Assembly: GCF_019599275.1 (NCBI RefSeq)
Contig: NZ_JAHZTD010000002.1
Location: forward strand, 992,001-1,056,000
Length of the DNA: 64,000 nt
Source: Hymenobacter sp. HSC-4F20
GTDB lineage: Bacteria; Bacteroidota; Bacteroidia; Cytophagales; Hymenobacteraceae
Direction of reading: 5' to 3'
The stretch's first letter is position 1. The number at the start of each line of letters is the position of its first letter. A model generated the notes under the pieces. It ran no database searches, was not told the origin of the DNA, and was given only the letters and a program-made list of their open reading frames with translations. This document shows, piece after piece, positions 26,502-35,031 of the stretch. Position numbers and translations under genes: made by a program.

Positions 26502-28151
26502 TTACTTCAGCTCTGGCAGTCTGAAATCGTCGAGGGCGCTGGGGCGGGCCATCAGGCTTTCTACCTCCGCCACGGTGCGCGGGGCTTCCCGCGACAGGTT
26601 TTCGTAGCCCTGCTGGGTAACCAGGATGTCATCCTCAATGCGCACCCCAATGTTCCACCACTTTTTGTCGCAGGGGCTGCCTTCCGGAATATAAATGCCG
26701 GGCTCCACGGTAATTACGGTACCGGGCCGGAGCGGGCCGTAGGTGCCGGGGTCGTGCACATCCAGGCCCAGGTAGTGGCTGGTGCCGTGAGGGAAGTAGG
26801 TACGTACTTCCTCGGGCTTTTGAATGATACCCAACTTTAGCAGCCCATCCGTAATCACCTTTTGCGCGGCTTTGTGCGGGGCCTGAAACTCGTTGCCAGG
26901 TTTGCAGGCCGCGAAGCCCGCTTCCTGTGCCGCCAGCACCAGCTCGTATATCTGACGCTGGGCCGGGCTAAACTTGCCGGAAGGTGGAATGGTACGGGTC
27001 ACGTCGGCAGAGTAGCCGTGGTACTCCGCCCCGCAGTCCATCAGCAGCAGGTCATTCCTGACTTGGAGCTTGTCGTTTTCGGTGTAGTGCAGAATGCAGG
27101 CGTTGTTGCCCGCTCCTACAATACTGGGGTAGCCCTCGAACTCGGCCCCGTATTTCTTATATACATACTCGTGCAGGCCCTGCAGTTCCATTTCGCCCAT
27201 CTCCGGCCGAGTAGCCTTCATAACCTCCTGCTGGCCCACGGCACTGATGCGCACGGCCCGTCGCAACAAGGCTATTTCCTCAGGTGTCTTTACTTCGCGC
27301 AGCTGGGCCAGCGCTGTTTCCAAGGCCTGCGTATTGTAACGACTGACGGGTTTGTTGGCTACAGCTTTTTGCCGGTCGGCCTCCGTTTTGGCGGCCAGGT
27401 ACGCCTGCACGTAAGCATCCTGCGCAATAGCGGGCTGGGTTTGACTGATTCGCTGGAGATAAGGCTGCAGGCGCTCGGCACCGGAAACACCGCGCTGTTG
27501 AATAAGCTGGTGTACTTCAATAACGGCGGGATTGAAATCGGTCGGGATGCCGGCCTGCTGCCGGAAGGTGGCCACTAGGTTGTATAAGTCGGCGGCGTCC
27601 TCGGGGTTGTCGCGCACGTCAGTGAGGAGGGCCGTGAAGGTTATCTGCCCGAAATCCGCCCACTTGATGCCGGCTGCTGCAAACTCTTTATTATCGGCAA
27701 CAAACTGCACTTTAAGCTGCTGCTTCGCGCCTTCGGCCCCGAGGCGACGGCCGGTCCACTGCTCAGCCTGGGCATTACGAGGCTGCACAAACAGGGCCTC
27801 GGTAACGCCGCTCTGCCCTTTGATGGTTTGGGGCTCTTTAAACAGTACCAGCACTGCCTCCGGCTCAGTGTAGCCCGTGAGATAGTAAAAATCGGGGTTC
27901 TGGTGATACACGAAATCTACATCGTTGGCCCGGTTACGGACGGGGGCGGCGAAAAGCACGGCTACTGAGCCGGCCGGTAGCGCCTGACGCAGCAGATCCC
28001 GCCGCTGCTTATGGAATTCCGTCGGCAGCAAGTCGGTGGGGCGGCCAGGGCCGGCGGCGCGCTGGGCCTGAGCGGCCGGAGCGGTGAGCAGCAAACTAGC
28101 CAGGAGCATCAGCGCACAGGCCTTCGGAAGCAGGGGTAGGGAATACGGCAT
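26502..28151 (-). CDS. Secreted Xaa-Pro aminopeptidase (M24B family)
   Basis: A 549-residue exported metallopeptidase that removes N-terminal residues before proline. A signal peptide (CALMLLASLLLTAPAAQAQ) precedes an N-terminal creatinase-like domain and the pita-bread catalytic domain. Metal ligands are visible as Asp in LMDCGAEY, Asp in YSADVTRTIP, His in FPHGTSHYLGLDVHDPG, Glu in VEPGIYIPEG and Glu in VRIEDDILVT. I chose ATG 28151 (MPYSLPLLPKA) for a normal signal peptide; ATG 28178 is nine codons upstream. It separates rpmB from rpmG. Confidence 0.93.
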   Translation of the reverse strand: MPYSLPLLPKACALMLLASLLLTAPAAQAQRAAGPGRPTDLLPTEFHKQRRDLLRQALPAGSVAVLFAAPVRNRANDVDFVYHQNPDFYYLTGYTEPEAVLVLFKEPQTIKGQSGVTEALFVQPRNAQAEQWTGRRLGAEGAKQQLKVQFVADNKEFAAAGIKWADFGQITFTALLTDVRDNPEDAADLYNLVATFRQQAGIPTDFNPAVIEVHQLIQQRGVSGAERLQPYLQRISQTQPAIAQDAYVQAYLAAKTEADRQKAVANKPVSRYNTQALETALAQLREVKTPEEIALLRRAVRISAVGQQEVMKATRPEMGEMELQGLHEYVYKKYGAEFEGYPSIVGAGNNACILHYTENDKLQVRNDLLLMDCGAEYHGYSADVTRTIPPSGKFSPAQRQIYELVLAAQEAGFAACKPGNEFQAPHKAAQKVITDGLLKLGIIQKPEEVRTYFPHGTSHYLGLDVHDPGTYGPLRPGTVITVEPGIYIPEGSPCDKKWWNIGVRIEDDILVTQQGYENLSREAPRTVAEVESLMARPSALDDFRLPELK

Positions 28152-28278
28152 GGTGCAAAGAAAGACTACCCCAGCCACTTAACGTTGCAGTACCGGTTGT
28201 GTAACAGCTCTAGCGTCCGAAAAAAGCGGGCGCCCGGCAAGACTGCCTTAATAGCAGCGCACACCTGCAAACAACAAC

Positions 28279-28353
28279 GCGAAGCTTCCGTTATGCCCGC
28301 ACTCAACACTTCCGGAAGGAATAGTTGATTTGCGGGCGTAACGGAAGCTTCGC
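28279..28353. repeat. Palindromic repeat, TAGCGCGAAGCT family
   Basis: Arms GCGAAGCTTCCGTTATGCCC and its reverse complement match at 22 of 23 positions, with a further inner pairing CTCAAC/GTTGA. Read on the minus strand it begins GTAGCGCGAAGCTTC, sharing its first bases with the copy at 25792. It lies between the aminopeptidase and L28 genes. Confidence 0.8.
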
Positions 28354-28389
28354 GCTACGCGGAGTATGGCGTCCGACTAGTGGGGTAGA

Positions 28390-28629
28390 CTAGTACACGA
28401 TGTAGCCTTGCTCCTTGGCCTTCTTCAGGACCGACATGATGCCGTTCTTGTTGATGGTGCGAATGGTGCTGGCGGCAACTTTGAGCGTAACCCAGGCGTC
28501 TTGCTCAGGGATGTAGAAACGCTTCTTCTGCAGGTTCGGGTAGAACTTGCGCTTGGTCTTGTTGTTGGCGTGCGAAACGTTGTTGCCTACGCGGGTACGC
28601 TTGCCGGTCAGATCACAAACTCGGGCCAT
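28390..28629 (-). CDS. rpmB: 50S ribosomal protein L28
   Basis: A 79-residue basic protein with the L28 pattern: [38 protein letters not shown] and [17 protein letters not shown]. Length is normal for the bacterial family. It is monocistronic here, flanked by a palindromic repeat downstream and a DUF5522 gene upstream on the same strand. Confidence 0.97.
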   Translation of the reverse strand: MARVCDLTGKRTRVGNNVSHANNKTKRKFYPNLQKKRFYIPEQDAWVTLKVAASTIRTINKNGIMSVLKKAKEQGYIVY

Positions 28630-28725
28630 AATATCAGGAGCTTAGAGGTTTCAATGCTGGAAAAAGGGACGCAAATATCGGCATTTCTTTGAGGAAAGCA
28701 AACCCACTAACTGAAAAATAGCAGG

Positions 28726-28938
28726 TTAGCCCGCGGGCGGGGTCTGCGGAGGCTTCTTTTTAGCTTTCCCGAATTGCCAGGGACAATGCCGACAGCCATT
28801 TCCGCAGCAGGTGCCGCGGCGCAAATGGTACTGTTCCGTGAATACCATATACCCTTCCGGGGTCAGGTAGTAGTCGCCGGGCTGGAGGGGTTGGGGCGCG
28901 GAACGGGGCACGGCAGAGAGCAGCAGATGAGGCCGCAA
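28726..28938 (-). CDS. DUF5522 family small Cys-rich protein
   Basis: A 70-residue protein whose core, YYLTPEGYMVFTEQYHLRRG followed by CCGNGCRHCPW, matches the DUF5522 family as I remember it. Four cysteines in CCGNGCRHC suggest zinc or cluster binding. The first 15 residues are Pro-rich and the true start could be internal. The tail KAKKKPPQTPPAG is basic. Function unknown. It lies 97 bases upstream of rpmB on the same strand. Confidence 0.78.
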   Translation of the reverse strand: MRPHLLLSAVPRSAPQPLQPGDYYLTPEGYMVFTEQYHLRRGTCCGNGCRHCPWQFGKAKKKPPQTPPAG

Positions 28939-29032
28939 GATACAAAAGCCAGCGCGCTGACAACTCCTAAAACCTGCCGCCCCCCTTGGTGGTATTAGGT
29001 GTACGCGGCGCTACGTGTTCGGCGCTCCTGTT

Positions 29033-29040
29033 TAGCTTTG
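29033..29040 (+). promoter_or_regulatory. Candidate -7 box right at a start codon
   Basis: TAGCTTTG matches TAnnTTTG and ends four bases before ATG 29045, so transcription would begin at or within the start codon, giving a leaderless message. No -33 box was seen. Confidence 0.35.
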
Positions 29041-29044
29041 CCCC

Positions 29045-29515
29045 ATGCGTGCCGTTCTACCCTTTCTTCTGGCAGTGGTACTGACTAGCCCCCTGCGGGC
29101 ACAGGAACCCGCAGCCCCTACCATTCCGCTGCTGGTGCAGCAGCTGGCGCACGCTCCCGAACCGCTACCGGCTATGCCCTTGAAAGAGGCCCGGCGGACG
29201 CTTCCGCAGGCGCGCCAACGCTACCAGCGCGGCTTACCCGCGGGCACCAACTTTTTCCTGACAGCGCGTGTACTCAACGAGGCCGCAACCCCTGAGCCGG
29301 TAGTAGTGCTGATTGATACCTGGCAGGCAGGCCACATTACTGGCCGGATTATGCGCTTCGGGGCCGATGGCCGCGCTACCCCCGCCGGCGCCACCGACTT
29401 CGAAGAAGAGGCCATACTCGACTGGATTCTGCTGCGCCCGAATGGGGCGGAAGAGGGCAACTACCTGGGCAAATTTCTGGATCTGGAAGAACGCCTGGCA
29501 GCTTTGCAAGACTAA
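29045..29515 (+). CDS. Exported DUF2314-like protein
   Basis: A 156-residue protein with a signal peptide (RAVLPFLLAVVLTSPLRAQ). The mature part contains RYQRGLPAGTNFFLTARVL, EPVVVLIDTW, GHITGRI, ILDWILLRPNGAEEGNYLGK and FLDLEERL. This order resembles DUF2314 proteins, which share a DW-x-PDG-x-EEGN-GKFLD ending, but I give this as a likely match only. Function is unknown. It converges with the LEA-type gene, whose stop is 14 bases away. Confidence 0.65.
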   Translation: MRAVLPFLLAVVLTSPLRAQEPAAPTIPLLVQQLAHAPEPLPAMPLKEARRTLPQARQRYQRGLPAGTNFFLTARVLNEAATPEPVVVLIDTWQAGHITGRIMRFGADGRATPAGATDFEEEAILDWILLRPNGAEEGNYLGKFLDLEERLAALQD

Positions 29516-29528
29516 CCTGTCGGGGGTG

Positions 29529-30431
29529 CTACTCGCCTTTTTTCGGAATGTCCTTGAGGTCCTGAAGGGTGCCGCTGCTGTTGAAGCGCATGGTCATGTC
29601 TTTGGGGTTGTGCTCACCCGCCGCTACCACTGCCGAGCCATCGAGCTTGTAGTCGGTTTTCTTGGCTTTAAACAGCGTTTTGAACGCTACCTTGGGTAGT
29701 CCTTTTGGCTCGAACTTGACGTGAATGGGCATCAGCTCGGTGCCTTTTTTTCGGAACGACACATCCTTTTCCTCTACGCCCTGCACCTGCATATCGTCGC
29801 TGATGCGAAAGTTGTACGTCACGCGCCGCACCGTTACGGGAAAGGGGTTGTAGTTCGTGACCCTGAGGTTGACCACTGCCTCACCATTTTTCAGGCCCAG
29901 GTCCTTGATATCCACGTCGGCTACTTCAATTTTAGGCAGTTTCGGCAGGTATACGCGCTTGGTTATTTCCACCGGAATCTTCTGGGGGCCCGCCACGGGT
30001 AAGCGCGTATACAGGTTCATGGTCATCTGCACATCTACGCAGTCCTGCTGGCTGTTTTTCAGCGTATTCTTGACGGTGCTCAAATCCACGGACATGGGGA
30101 GTTGCAGGTGGCTCACGTTGTTGCCACGCAGCACCAGTGGCTTGTCCTTGCGGCCTTCCGCCAGCAGCTTGCCATCTACCCGGGTTTGGTAGCTCAGGCT
30201 ATCTACCTGCAACGTCACGGGCATGTGGTTGCGCAGGTCGGCTTTCATTTGCGCCTGCAAGCGCGAGGCCGTAATGTTATTCACGGCCAGGGAAGTATTT
30301 TCAAGAGTTGGTAACAGCTCCTTGCCTTTGTTGGTAGAAAAATAAGCCCACCCTCCTCCCACCAGCAGGAGTAGCAGGGCCACAAGCACGAAGGTCCAGC
30401 CGGGGTGACGGCGCACGAAAGAGGCTGCCAT
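29529..30431 (-). CDS. LEA type 2 (WHy domain) family protein
   Basis: A 300-residue protein with an N-terminal membrane anchor (WTFVLVALLLLLVGGGWAYF) and a large extracytoplasmic region. The C-terminal half contains KIEVADVDIKDLGLKNGEAV with VNLRVTNYNPFPVTVRRVTY, the pattern of the water-stress and hypersensitive response (LEA-2) fold. An earlier half has a similar beta-rich look, suggesting two such domains. ATG 30431 was preferred to 30485 since it starts just ahead of the anchor. A role in envelope stability under desiccation is inference from the family. Confidence 0.8.
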   Translation of the reverse strand: MAASFVRRHPGWTFVLVALLLLLVGGGWAYFSTNKGKELLPTLENTSLAVNNITASRLQAQMKADLRNHMPVTLQVDSLSYQTRVDGKLLAEGRKDKPLVLRGNNVSHLQLPMSVDLSTVKNTLKNSQQDCVDVQMTMNLYTRLPVAGPQKIPVEITKRVYLPKLPKIEVADVDIKDLGLKNGEAVVNLRVTNYNPFPVTVRRVTYNFRISDDMQVQGVEEKDVSFRKKGTELMPIHVKFEPKGLPKVAFKTLFKAKKTDYKLDGSAVVAAGEHNPKDMTMRFNSSGTLQDLKDIPKKGE

Positions 30432-30597
30432 AGCATCAGGGGCCACTTTGGATAGACTATCAGGATGCCGCCACGTACTACACATGGTTGAGCTTCAATA
30501 GCTTGCAAAGCAGCGTTTCTTCTTTACTCCCCAAAGGGTCCGTAGGGTTATAGAGGAGCTTCTGGGTAGGCGCTCCGCCGGCTGCAGGCTTTTTCCG

Positions 30598-30605
30598 TAG
30601 TTTTG
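30598..30605 (+). promoter_or_regulatory. Candidate -7 box of the ornithine aminotransferase gene
   Basis: TAGTTTTG fits TAnnTTTG and lies 40 bases before ATG 30646. No -33 box is seen. Confidence 0.4.
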
Positions 30606-30645
30606 GAATAGGTGAAGTCACTTCAACCCTTAACCACCCTTCGCT

Positions 30646-31914
30646 ATGCAGTCTGCCCCCACCCAGCCTACGTCCGATACCCTACCTCACTCCACCCGCA
30701 GCCAGGAGCTGATGGCGCTGGAAGACCAGTATGGTGCCCACAATTATCACCCCCTACCCGTGGTATTGAGCCGGGGCGAAGGCGTGCACCTCTGGGATGT
30801 GGAAGGCAAGCACTACTACGACTTTCTCTCGGCCTACTCGGCCGTGAACCAGGGCCACTGCCACCCCCGCATTATTGGGGCCCTCACGGCGCAGGCCCAG
30901 CAGCTGACGCTTACCTCCCGCGCTTTCTTCAACGACCAGCTGGGCCTGGCCGAAAAGCAGCTCTGCGAGTTGTTCAACTACGACAAAGCCCTGCTGATGA
31001 ACTCGGGCGCCGAAGCCGTAGAAACAGCCTTGAAGCTGGCCCGCAAGTGGGGCTACCAAGAGAAAGGTATTGCCCCAAATCAGGCGCGCATTATTGTGGC
31101 GGAGCACAACTTTCACGGCCGCACTACGGGCATCATCTCCTTCAGCACCGACCCCGACTCCACCGGCGGCTTCGGACCCTACAATCCTGGCTACCAGGTA
31201 GTGCCCTACGACGATTTGGAAGCTCTGGAAGAAGCCGTAAAAGACCCGCACGTGTGTGGCTTCCTGGTGGAGCCAATTCAGGGCGAGGCCGGGGTGATGG
31301 TGCCATCGGAGGGCTACCTTGCCCGGGCCGCAGCTATTTGCAAAGCCCACAAGGTGCTGTTCATTGCCGATGAAATTCAAACGGGCCTGGGCCGTACCGG
31401 CGAACTGCTGGCCGTGTGTTACGAGGGAGTGCACGCCGACATTCTGATTTTAGGCAAAGCCCTGAGCGGTGGCGTGTTACCCGTGTCGGCGGTGCTGGCC
31501 CGCAACGAAATCATGCTCACGATTCAGCCGGGGCAGCACGGCTCCACGTTCGGAGGCAACCCGCTGGCCTCCGTGGTACTGCGCGCCGCTCTGGACGTAT
31601 TGGTAGACGAAAAGCTGACCGCTAACGCCCGCGTGCTGGGGGAGGTGTTCCGGGAGCGAATGCGCCGGGTGCAGCAGCAGCGCCCCGAGGTGGTAGAGCT
31701 AGTACGTGGCAAAGGCTTGCTCAATGCCGTAGTTATTAAGCCCCACCCCGATGGTCGCACGGCCTGGGACGTGTGCGTAACCCTGATGGAACGCGGTGTG
31801 CTGGCCAAGCCTACTCACGGCGACATTATTCGGTTTGCTCCCCCGCTAGTCATCACCGAGGAACAGATCCACGAGGTTTGCGACGTCATTGAGCAGGTAA
31901 TCCGGGAGTTTTAG
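30646..31914 (+). CDS. rocD: Ornithine--oxo-acid aminotransferase
   Basis: A 422-residue class III PLP enzyme converting ornithine and 2-oxoglutarate to glutamate semialdehyde and glutamate. The start ALEDQYGAHNYHPLPVVLSR and VEGKHYYDFLSAYSAVNQGH are typical of ornithine aminotransferase. The PLP lysine is in LILGKALSGGVLPVSA, the Asp in FIADEIQTGLGRTG, and STFGGNPLA closes the cofactor site. Length is normal. It is a single gene in arginine/proline metabolism with no linked arginase. Confidence 0.93.
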   Translation: MQSAPTQPTSDTLPHSTRSQELMALEDQYGAHNYHPLPVVLSRGEGVHLWDVEGKHYYDFLSAYSAVNQGHCHPRIIGALTAQAQQLTLTSRAFFNDQLGLAEKQLCELFNYDKALLMNSGAEAVETALKLARKWGYQEKGIAPNQARIIVAEHNFHGRTTGIISFSTDPDSTGGFGPYNPGYQVVPYDDLEALEEAVKDPHVCGFLVEPIQGEAGVMVPSEGYLARAAAICKAHKVLFIADEIQTGLGRTGELLAVCYEGVHADILILGKALSGGVLPVSAVLARNEIMLTIQPGQHGSTFGGNPLASVVLRAALDVLVDEKLTANARVLGEVFRERMRRVQQQRPEVVELVRGKGLLNAVVIKPHPDGRTAWDVCVTLMERGVLAKPTHGDIIRFAPPLVITEEQIHEVCDVIEQVIREF

Positions 31915-32133
31915 CCGCGCTCCTACCCCTTAGCCGCAGTACACGTCTCGCTTCGAGCAGCCCGTACGCACCACAAAGCCCCCGACCAGCGGATTGCTTA
32001 CCCGAGCAGTCCGCTGGTCTTGTTTTGGGGACCGTTCACCGACGCTACCCAGCTCCCACCGACGAAACGGCTCCACTGGCAGGGCCGCGCCGAAGGTTAG
32101 CCGAAGAAGCCAGCACTGGGCTGCTGCACGCTG

Positions 32134-32141
32134 TAATTTTG
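32134..32141 (+). promoter_or_regulatory. Candidate -7 box of a lipoprotein gene
   Basis: TAATTTTG fits TAnnTTTG and lies 29 bases before ATG 32171. Confidence 0.4.
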
Positions 32142-32170
32142 ACCTATTACTACTTCAAAATCTACTCGTT

Positions 32171-32389
32171 ATGCGTGCTCTTCGTTTGCTTCTGATGTGT
32201 GGTGTAGTATCCATGATGGCTAGCTGCCAGACTACCCGTTCTGCCTTCCAGGCTCGTCCTTTTGGTCCGGTAATGTCTTTTTCGGCTGATACGGCCACGA
32301 CGGTGCTCCTCCTCCACGACTCTCAGGGGCCGCAGGCTACCCGCGTACAGATGACCGTTGCCGAAGCCGCCGCGTTCCGTCAGCGTTAA
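32171..32389 (+). CDS. Small lipoprotein (72 residues)
   Basis: Starts MRALRLLLMCGVVSMMASC, a lipoprotein signal with the lipobox cysteine at residue 19. The mature part is about 54 residues and unrecognised: QTTRSAFQARPFGPVMSF, then polar sequence ending AEAAAFRQR. An open frame extends back to 31994 but lacks coding character. The next gene is also a lipoprotein and shares an AFQxRP word right after its lipobox, so the pair may be distantly related. Confidence 0.65.
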   Translation: MRALRLLLMCGVVSMMASCQTTRSAFQARPFGPVMSFSADTATTVLLLHDSQGPQATRVQMTVAEAAAFRQR

Positions 32390-32559
32390 TCAGCAAACAA
32401 CTTTCCCTGGCGCACGCCGCCCTTTCGCCGATTTTCACACACCACGCCGCCGCAGCTTGCCTCTTCTGAAGAGTGCAGGCCGCGGCGGTGGCGTGTAAAG
32501 CCGCTACCCCACTGAACCCAGAAAAGCCTCGCCGACGCGAGGTTTCTTTATTTTGGGGC

Positions 32560-33114
32560 ATGCAAGTACATAGATGGTACCGCTACTGGGCGGTGATAGG
32601 ACTGTTGGCCACCGGTTGTCGCAGCGAAAAGGTAGCATTTCAGTTTCGGCCAACTGCGCAGCCCGGCACTCAGGTTTCTGTAGTGGAAGCTGGGCCGGAG
32701 GTGGTGGCTGCCTCTCCCGAGGACACGGCACCCTTAGCGGTTGGTAAGCCTGCTGCTTCCTCCGTTTTAGGGGCGCCCTCCCCCGTTTCTATCGTAGCAA
32801 AATCGGCTCAGGCCGCTGCCCGGTTGCCGCGCAAGGCCTCGCTGCTGGTCCGGCAGGTAGCCGCGCGAAAGCACCAGCGGCAGGAGGTAGCCGCCCGAAC
32901 TCGGCCGCGGCAATTGGCCCGACACGACACCTTCCATCTGATTTTGGGTGGGTTGCTGATTGCGGCGGGGGTAGTCTCGGGGATTCTCCTGGGGGGCTGG
33001 CTGGGCCTGGGCGTCGGGGCTGTTATCGTGATTCTGGGTTACTACTTCGTGGTGCTGGGCATTGGAGGGCAGCACGCGTGGCTGGAAATCTTTCAGGAGT
33101 TTTTCAATATGTAA
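32560..33114 (+). CDS. Lipoprotein with C-terminal membrane helices
   Basis: A 184-residue protein starting MQVHRWYRYWAVIGLLATGC, with a lipobox ending at Cys20, then an AFQFRP word. The middle is Ala/Pro-rich and basic (RQVAARKHQRQEVAARTRPR), probably disordered. The end has two hydrophobic helices, LILGGLLIAAGVVSGILLG and VGAVIVILGYYFVVLGIGG, as in many short proteins of this group. ATG 32560 was chosen for the lipoprotein signal over 32473. Unknown function. Confidence 0.6.
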   Translation: MQVHRWYRYWAVIGLLATGCRSEKVAFQFRPTAQPGTQVSVVEAGPEVVAASPEDTAPLAVGKPAASSVLGAPSPVSIVAKSAQAAARLPRKASLLVRQVAARKHQRQEVAARTRPRQLARHDTFHLILGGLLIAAGVVSGILLGGWLGLGVGAVIVILGYYFVVLGIGGQHAWLEIFQEFFNM

Positions 33115-33211
33115 CCTGTAACCTGAGCTACTGACGTGCTTGCAGGCCCTTGTCACTGGCAAAGCAGCTCCGAGCGACTCGCCGGTATCCACCTGCTGCC
33201 ACCTGCAACCT

Positions 33212-33219
33212 TACCTTTG
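33212..33219 (+). promoter_or_regulatory. Candidate -7 box of hemB
   Basis: TACCTTTG fits TAnnTTTG and lies 41 bases before ATG 33261. Confidence 0.4.
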
Positions 33220-33260
33220 CTCTGGTTGTTCTACCCCGTCTTACCATCTGAAAGCAGCTC

Positions 33261-34253
33261 ATGTCTATTCTGCCCACGCACCGTCCGCGCCGCAACCGCA
33301 AGTCTCAGGTTATCCGCGACATGGTGCAGGAAACCCGTCTGACGACCCACGATTTTATCTACCCCATCTTCCTGATAGAAGGCCAGAACCAGCAGTTGGA
33401 AATCCATTCCATGCCGGGTATTCACCGCTTCAGCGCCGATAGAATTATCGATGAAATTGGGCGTTGCGTGGAGTTGGGAATCAAGAGCTTCGCGCCGTTT
33501 CCGGCCATTAACGACGCCCTGAAGGACCGGCTGGCGCGCGAGTCGGCCAACCCGGAAGGGCTCTACCTCAAAACCGTAGCCGAGATTAAGCGCCAGTTTC
33601 CGGAGGTAGTGCTGATGACCGACGTAGCCATGGACCCTTACTCGTCCGACGGCCACGACGGGGTAGTAGATCCGGAGTCGGGCGAGATTCTGAACGATGC
33701 CTCCCTGGAAGTGCTCGGTCAGATGGCCCTGGCCCAGGCCCGCGCCGGCGCCGACATTATTGGCCCCAGCGACATGATGGACGGCCGCGTGGCCTGGATT
33801 CGGCAGGTGCTGGACAGCAATGCGTTTGCCCACGTGAGCATTATGAGCTACACGGCCAAGTACGCCTCCGCCTTCTACGGCCCCTTCCGCGACGCCCTGG
33901 ACTCAGCCCCCAAGCGCGGCGACAAGAAAACGTACCAGATGAACTATGCCAACCGCCGCGAGGCCCTGCGCGAGCTGGCTCTCGATGAGCAGGAAGGCGC
34001 TGACATGGTAATGATTAAGCCCGCCCTGAGCTACCTCGATGTAATTCGGGAAGTGCGCGACAACACCACCCTGCCCGTAACGGCTTACAACGTGTCGGGA
34101 GAGTACGCTATGGTGAAGGCTGCGGCCCAGCAGGGCTGGCTCGACGGCGAAAAAACCATGATGGAAGTGCTGACCAGCATCAAGCGGGCCGGCGCCGACG
34201 CCATCCTGACCTACTTTGCCAAAGAAGCCGCCGAGGTGCTGCGGCGCGGCTAA
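33261..34253 (+). CDS. hemB: Delta-aminolevulinic acid dehydratase (porphobilinogen synthase)
   Basis: A 330-residue TIM-barrel enzyme that joins two 5-aminolevulinate molecules to porphobilinogen in haem synthesis. The Schiff-base lysines are in SYTAKYASAFYGPFRDA and MVMIKPALSYLD. The metal loop DVAMDPYSSDGHDG has Ala123, Asp125 and Asp133 where zinc enzymes have three cysteines, so this is the magnesium-type enzyme. Length is normal. A terminator follows. It stands alone with a candidate -7 box 41 bases upstream. Confidence 0.96.
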   Translation: MSILPTHRPRRNRKSQVIRDMVQETRLTTHDFIYPIFLIEGQNQQLEIHSMPGIHRFSADRIIDEIGRCVELGIKSFAPFPAINDALKDRLARESANPEGLYLKTVAEIKRQFPEVVLMTDVAMDPYSSDGHDGVVDPESGEILNDASLEVLGQMALAQARAGADIIGPSDMMDGRVAWIRQVLDSNAFAHVSIMSYTAKYASAFYGPFRDALDSAPKRGDKKTYQMNYANRREALRELALDEQEGADMVMIKPALSYLDVIREVRDNTTLPVTAYNVSGEYAMVKAAAQQGWLDGEKTMMEVLTSIKRAGADAILTYFAKEAAEVLRRG

Positions 34254-34276
34254 GCGGGTAGCAGTTTCCTGGTTTC

Positions 34277-34319
34277 AGAAAGGCGGTATTCTGGCGTAAG
34301 GCGAGAGTACCGCCTTTCT
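34277..34319 (+). terminator. Terminator of hemB
   Basis: Arms AGAAAGGCGGTA and TACCGCCTTTCT enclose a 19-base loop, 24 bases after the hemB stop. The T run is short, so strength is uncertain. Confidence 0.65.
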
Positions 34320-34376
34320 AGCTTTCAGGGGGTAGCAAGTGCTGGGCTACGGCTGTACTGCCCTAAGCTTGTAGCC

Positions 34377-34384
34377 TATCTTTG
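34377..34384 (+). promoter_or_regulatory. Candidate -7 box of the GNAT gene
   Basis: TATCTTTG fits TAnnTTTG and lies 44 bases before ATG 34429. Confidence 0.4.
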
Positions 34385-34428
34385 CGCTTGCTACTTCTTT
34401 CTTCACCTCCAACGCTACCCCACCACTT

Positions 34429-34944
34429 ATGGCCGCTGCTTTGCGTCTCGCTACCCTTGCCGACATTCCGGCTATTCTGCATATCGTGCGCCGCGTGGTA
34501 CCCTTGATGCAGGCTAGTGGCAACCAGCAGTGGAGCGCCGACTATCCGAATGAGGCTGTATTTCAGGAGGATATTGCCCGGGGCCACCTGTGGGTAGCCG
34601 AATTGGAAGGACAGGTAGCGGCCGCGGCAGCCCTCACCCACAACGACCAGGACGCGGAATACGCGCAAGCCGACTGGGATTTTGCGGAGCCTGCCCTCGT
34701 TACGCACCGACTAGTCGTGGACCCGGCGGCCCAGGGCCACGGGCTGGCCGTCGCCTTACTAGCGCAAGCCGAGCACTTGGCGCGGCAACAGGGCTTACGG
34801 GTGCTGCGCGTGGATACCAACTCCGAAAACCAGGCTACCCAACGGCTGTTCCCGAAGCTAGGCTACCGCTATGCTGGCGAAATCACGCTGGCGTTCCGGC
34901 CGGGGCTGCGGTTTTTCTGCTACGAGAAGTGGGTAGTAGAGTAG
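34429..34944 (+). CDS. GNAT family N-acetyltransferase
   Basis: A 171-residue single-domain acetyltransferase. The acetyl-CoA-binding motif is seen in HRLVVDPAAQGHGLAVALL (beta 4 and the pyrophosphate loop), followed by VLRVDTNSENQATQRLFPKL and GYRYAGEI, typical of motif B. The N-terminal helix bears DIPAILHIVRRVVPLMQ. Substrate is unknown. It stands between the hemB terminator and a secreted-protein gene. Confidence 0.85.
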   Translation: MAAALRLATLADIPAILHIVRRVVPLMQASGNQQWSADYPNEAVFQEDIARGHLWVAELEGQVAAAAALTHNDQDAEYAQADWDFAEPALVTHRLVVDPAAQGHGLAVALLAQAEHLARQQGLRVLRVDTNSENQATQRLFPKLGYRYAGEITLAFRPGLRFFCYEKWVVE

Positions 34945-35031
34945 AATGGCTAGATTATCCGTAAGTACAACGAACAACAGCCTTCTTGTTTTCAGCTAGT
35001 TGTAGCACTACCTTCTATTTCACGTTCTACT

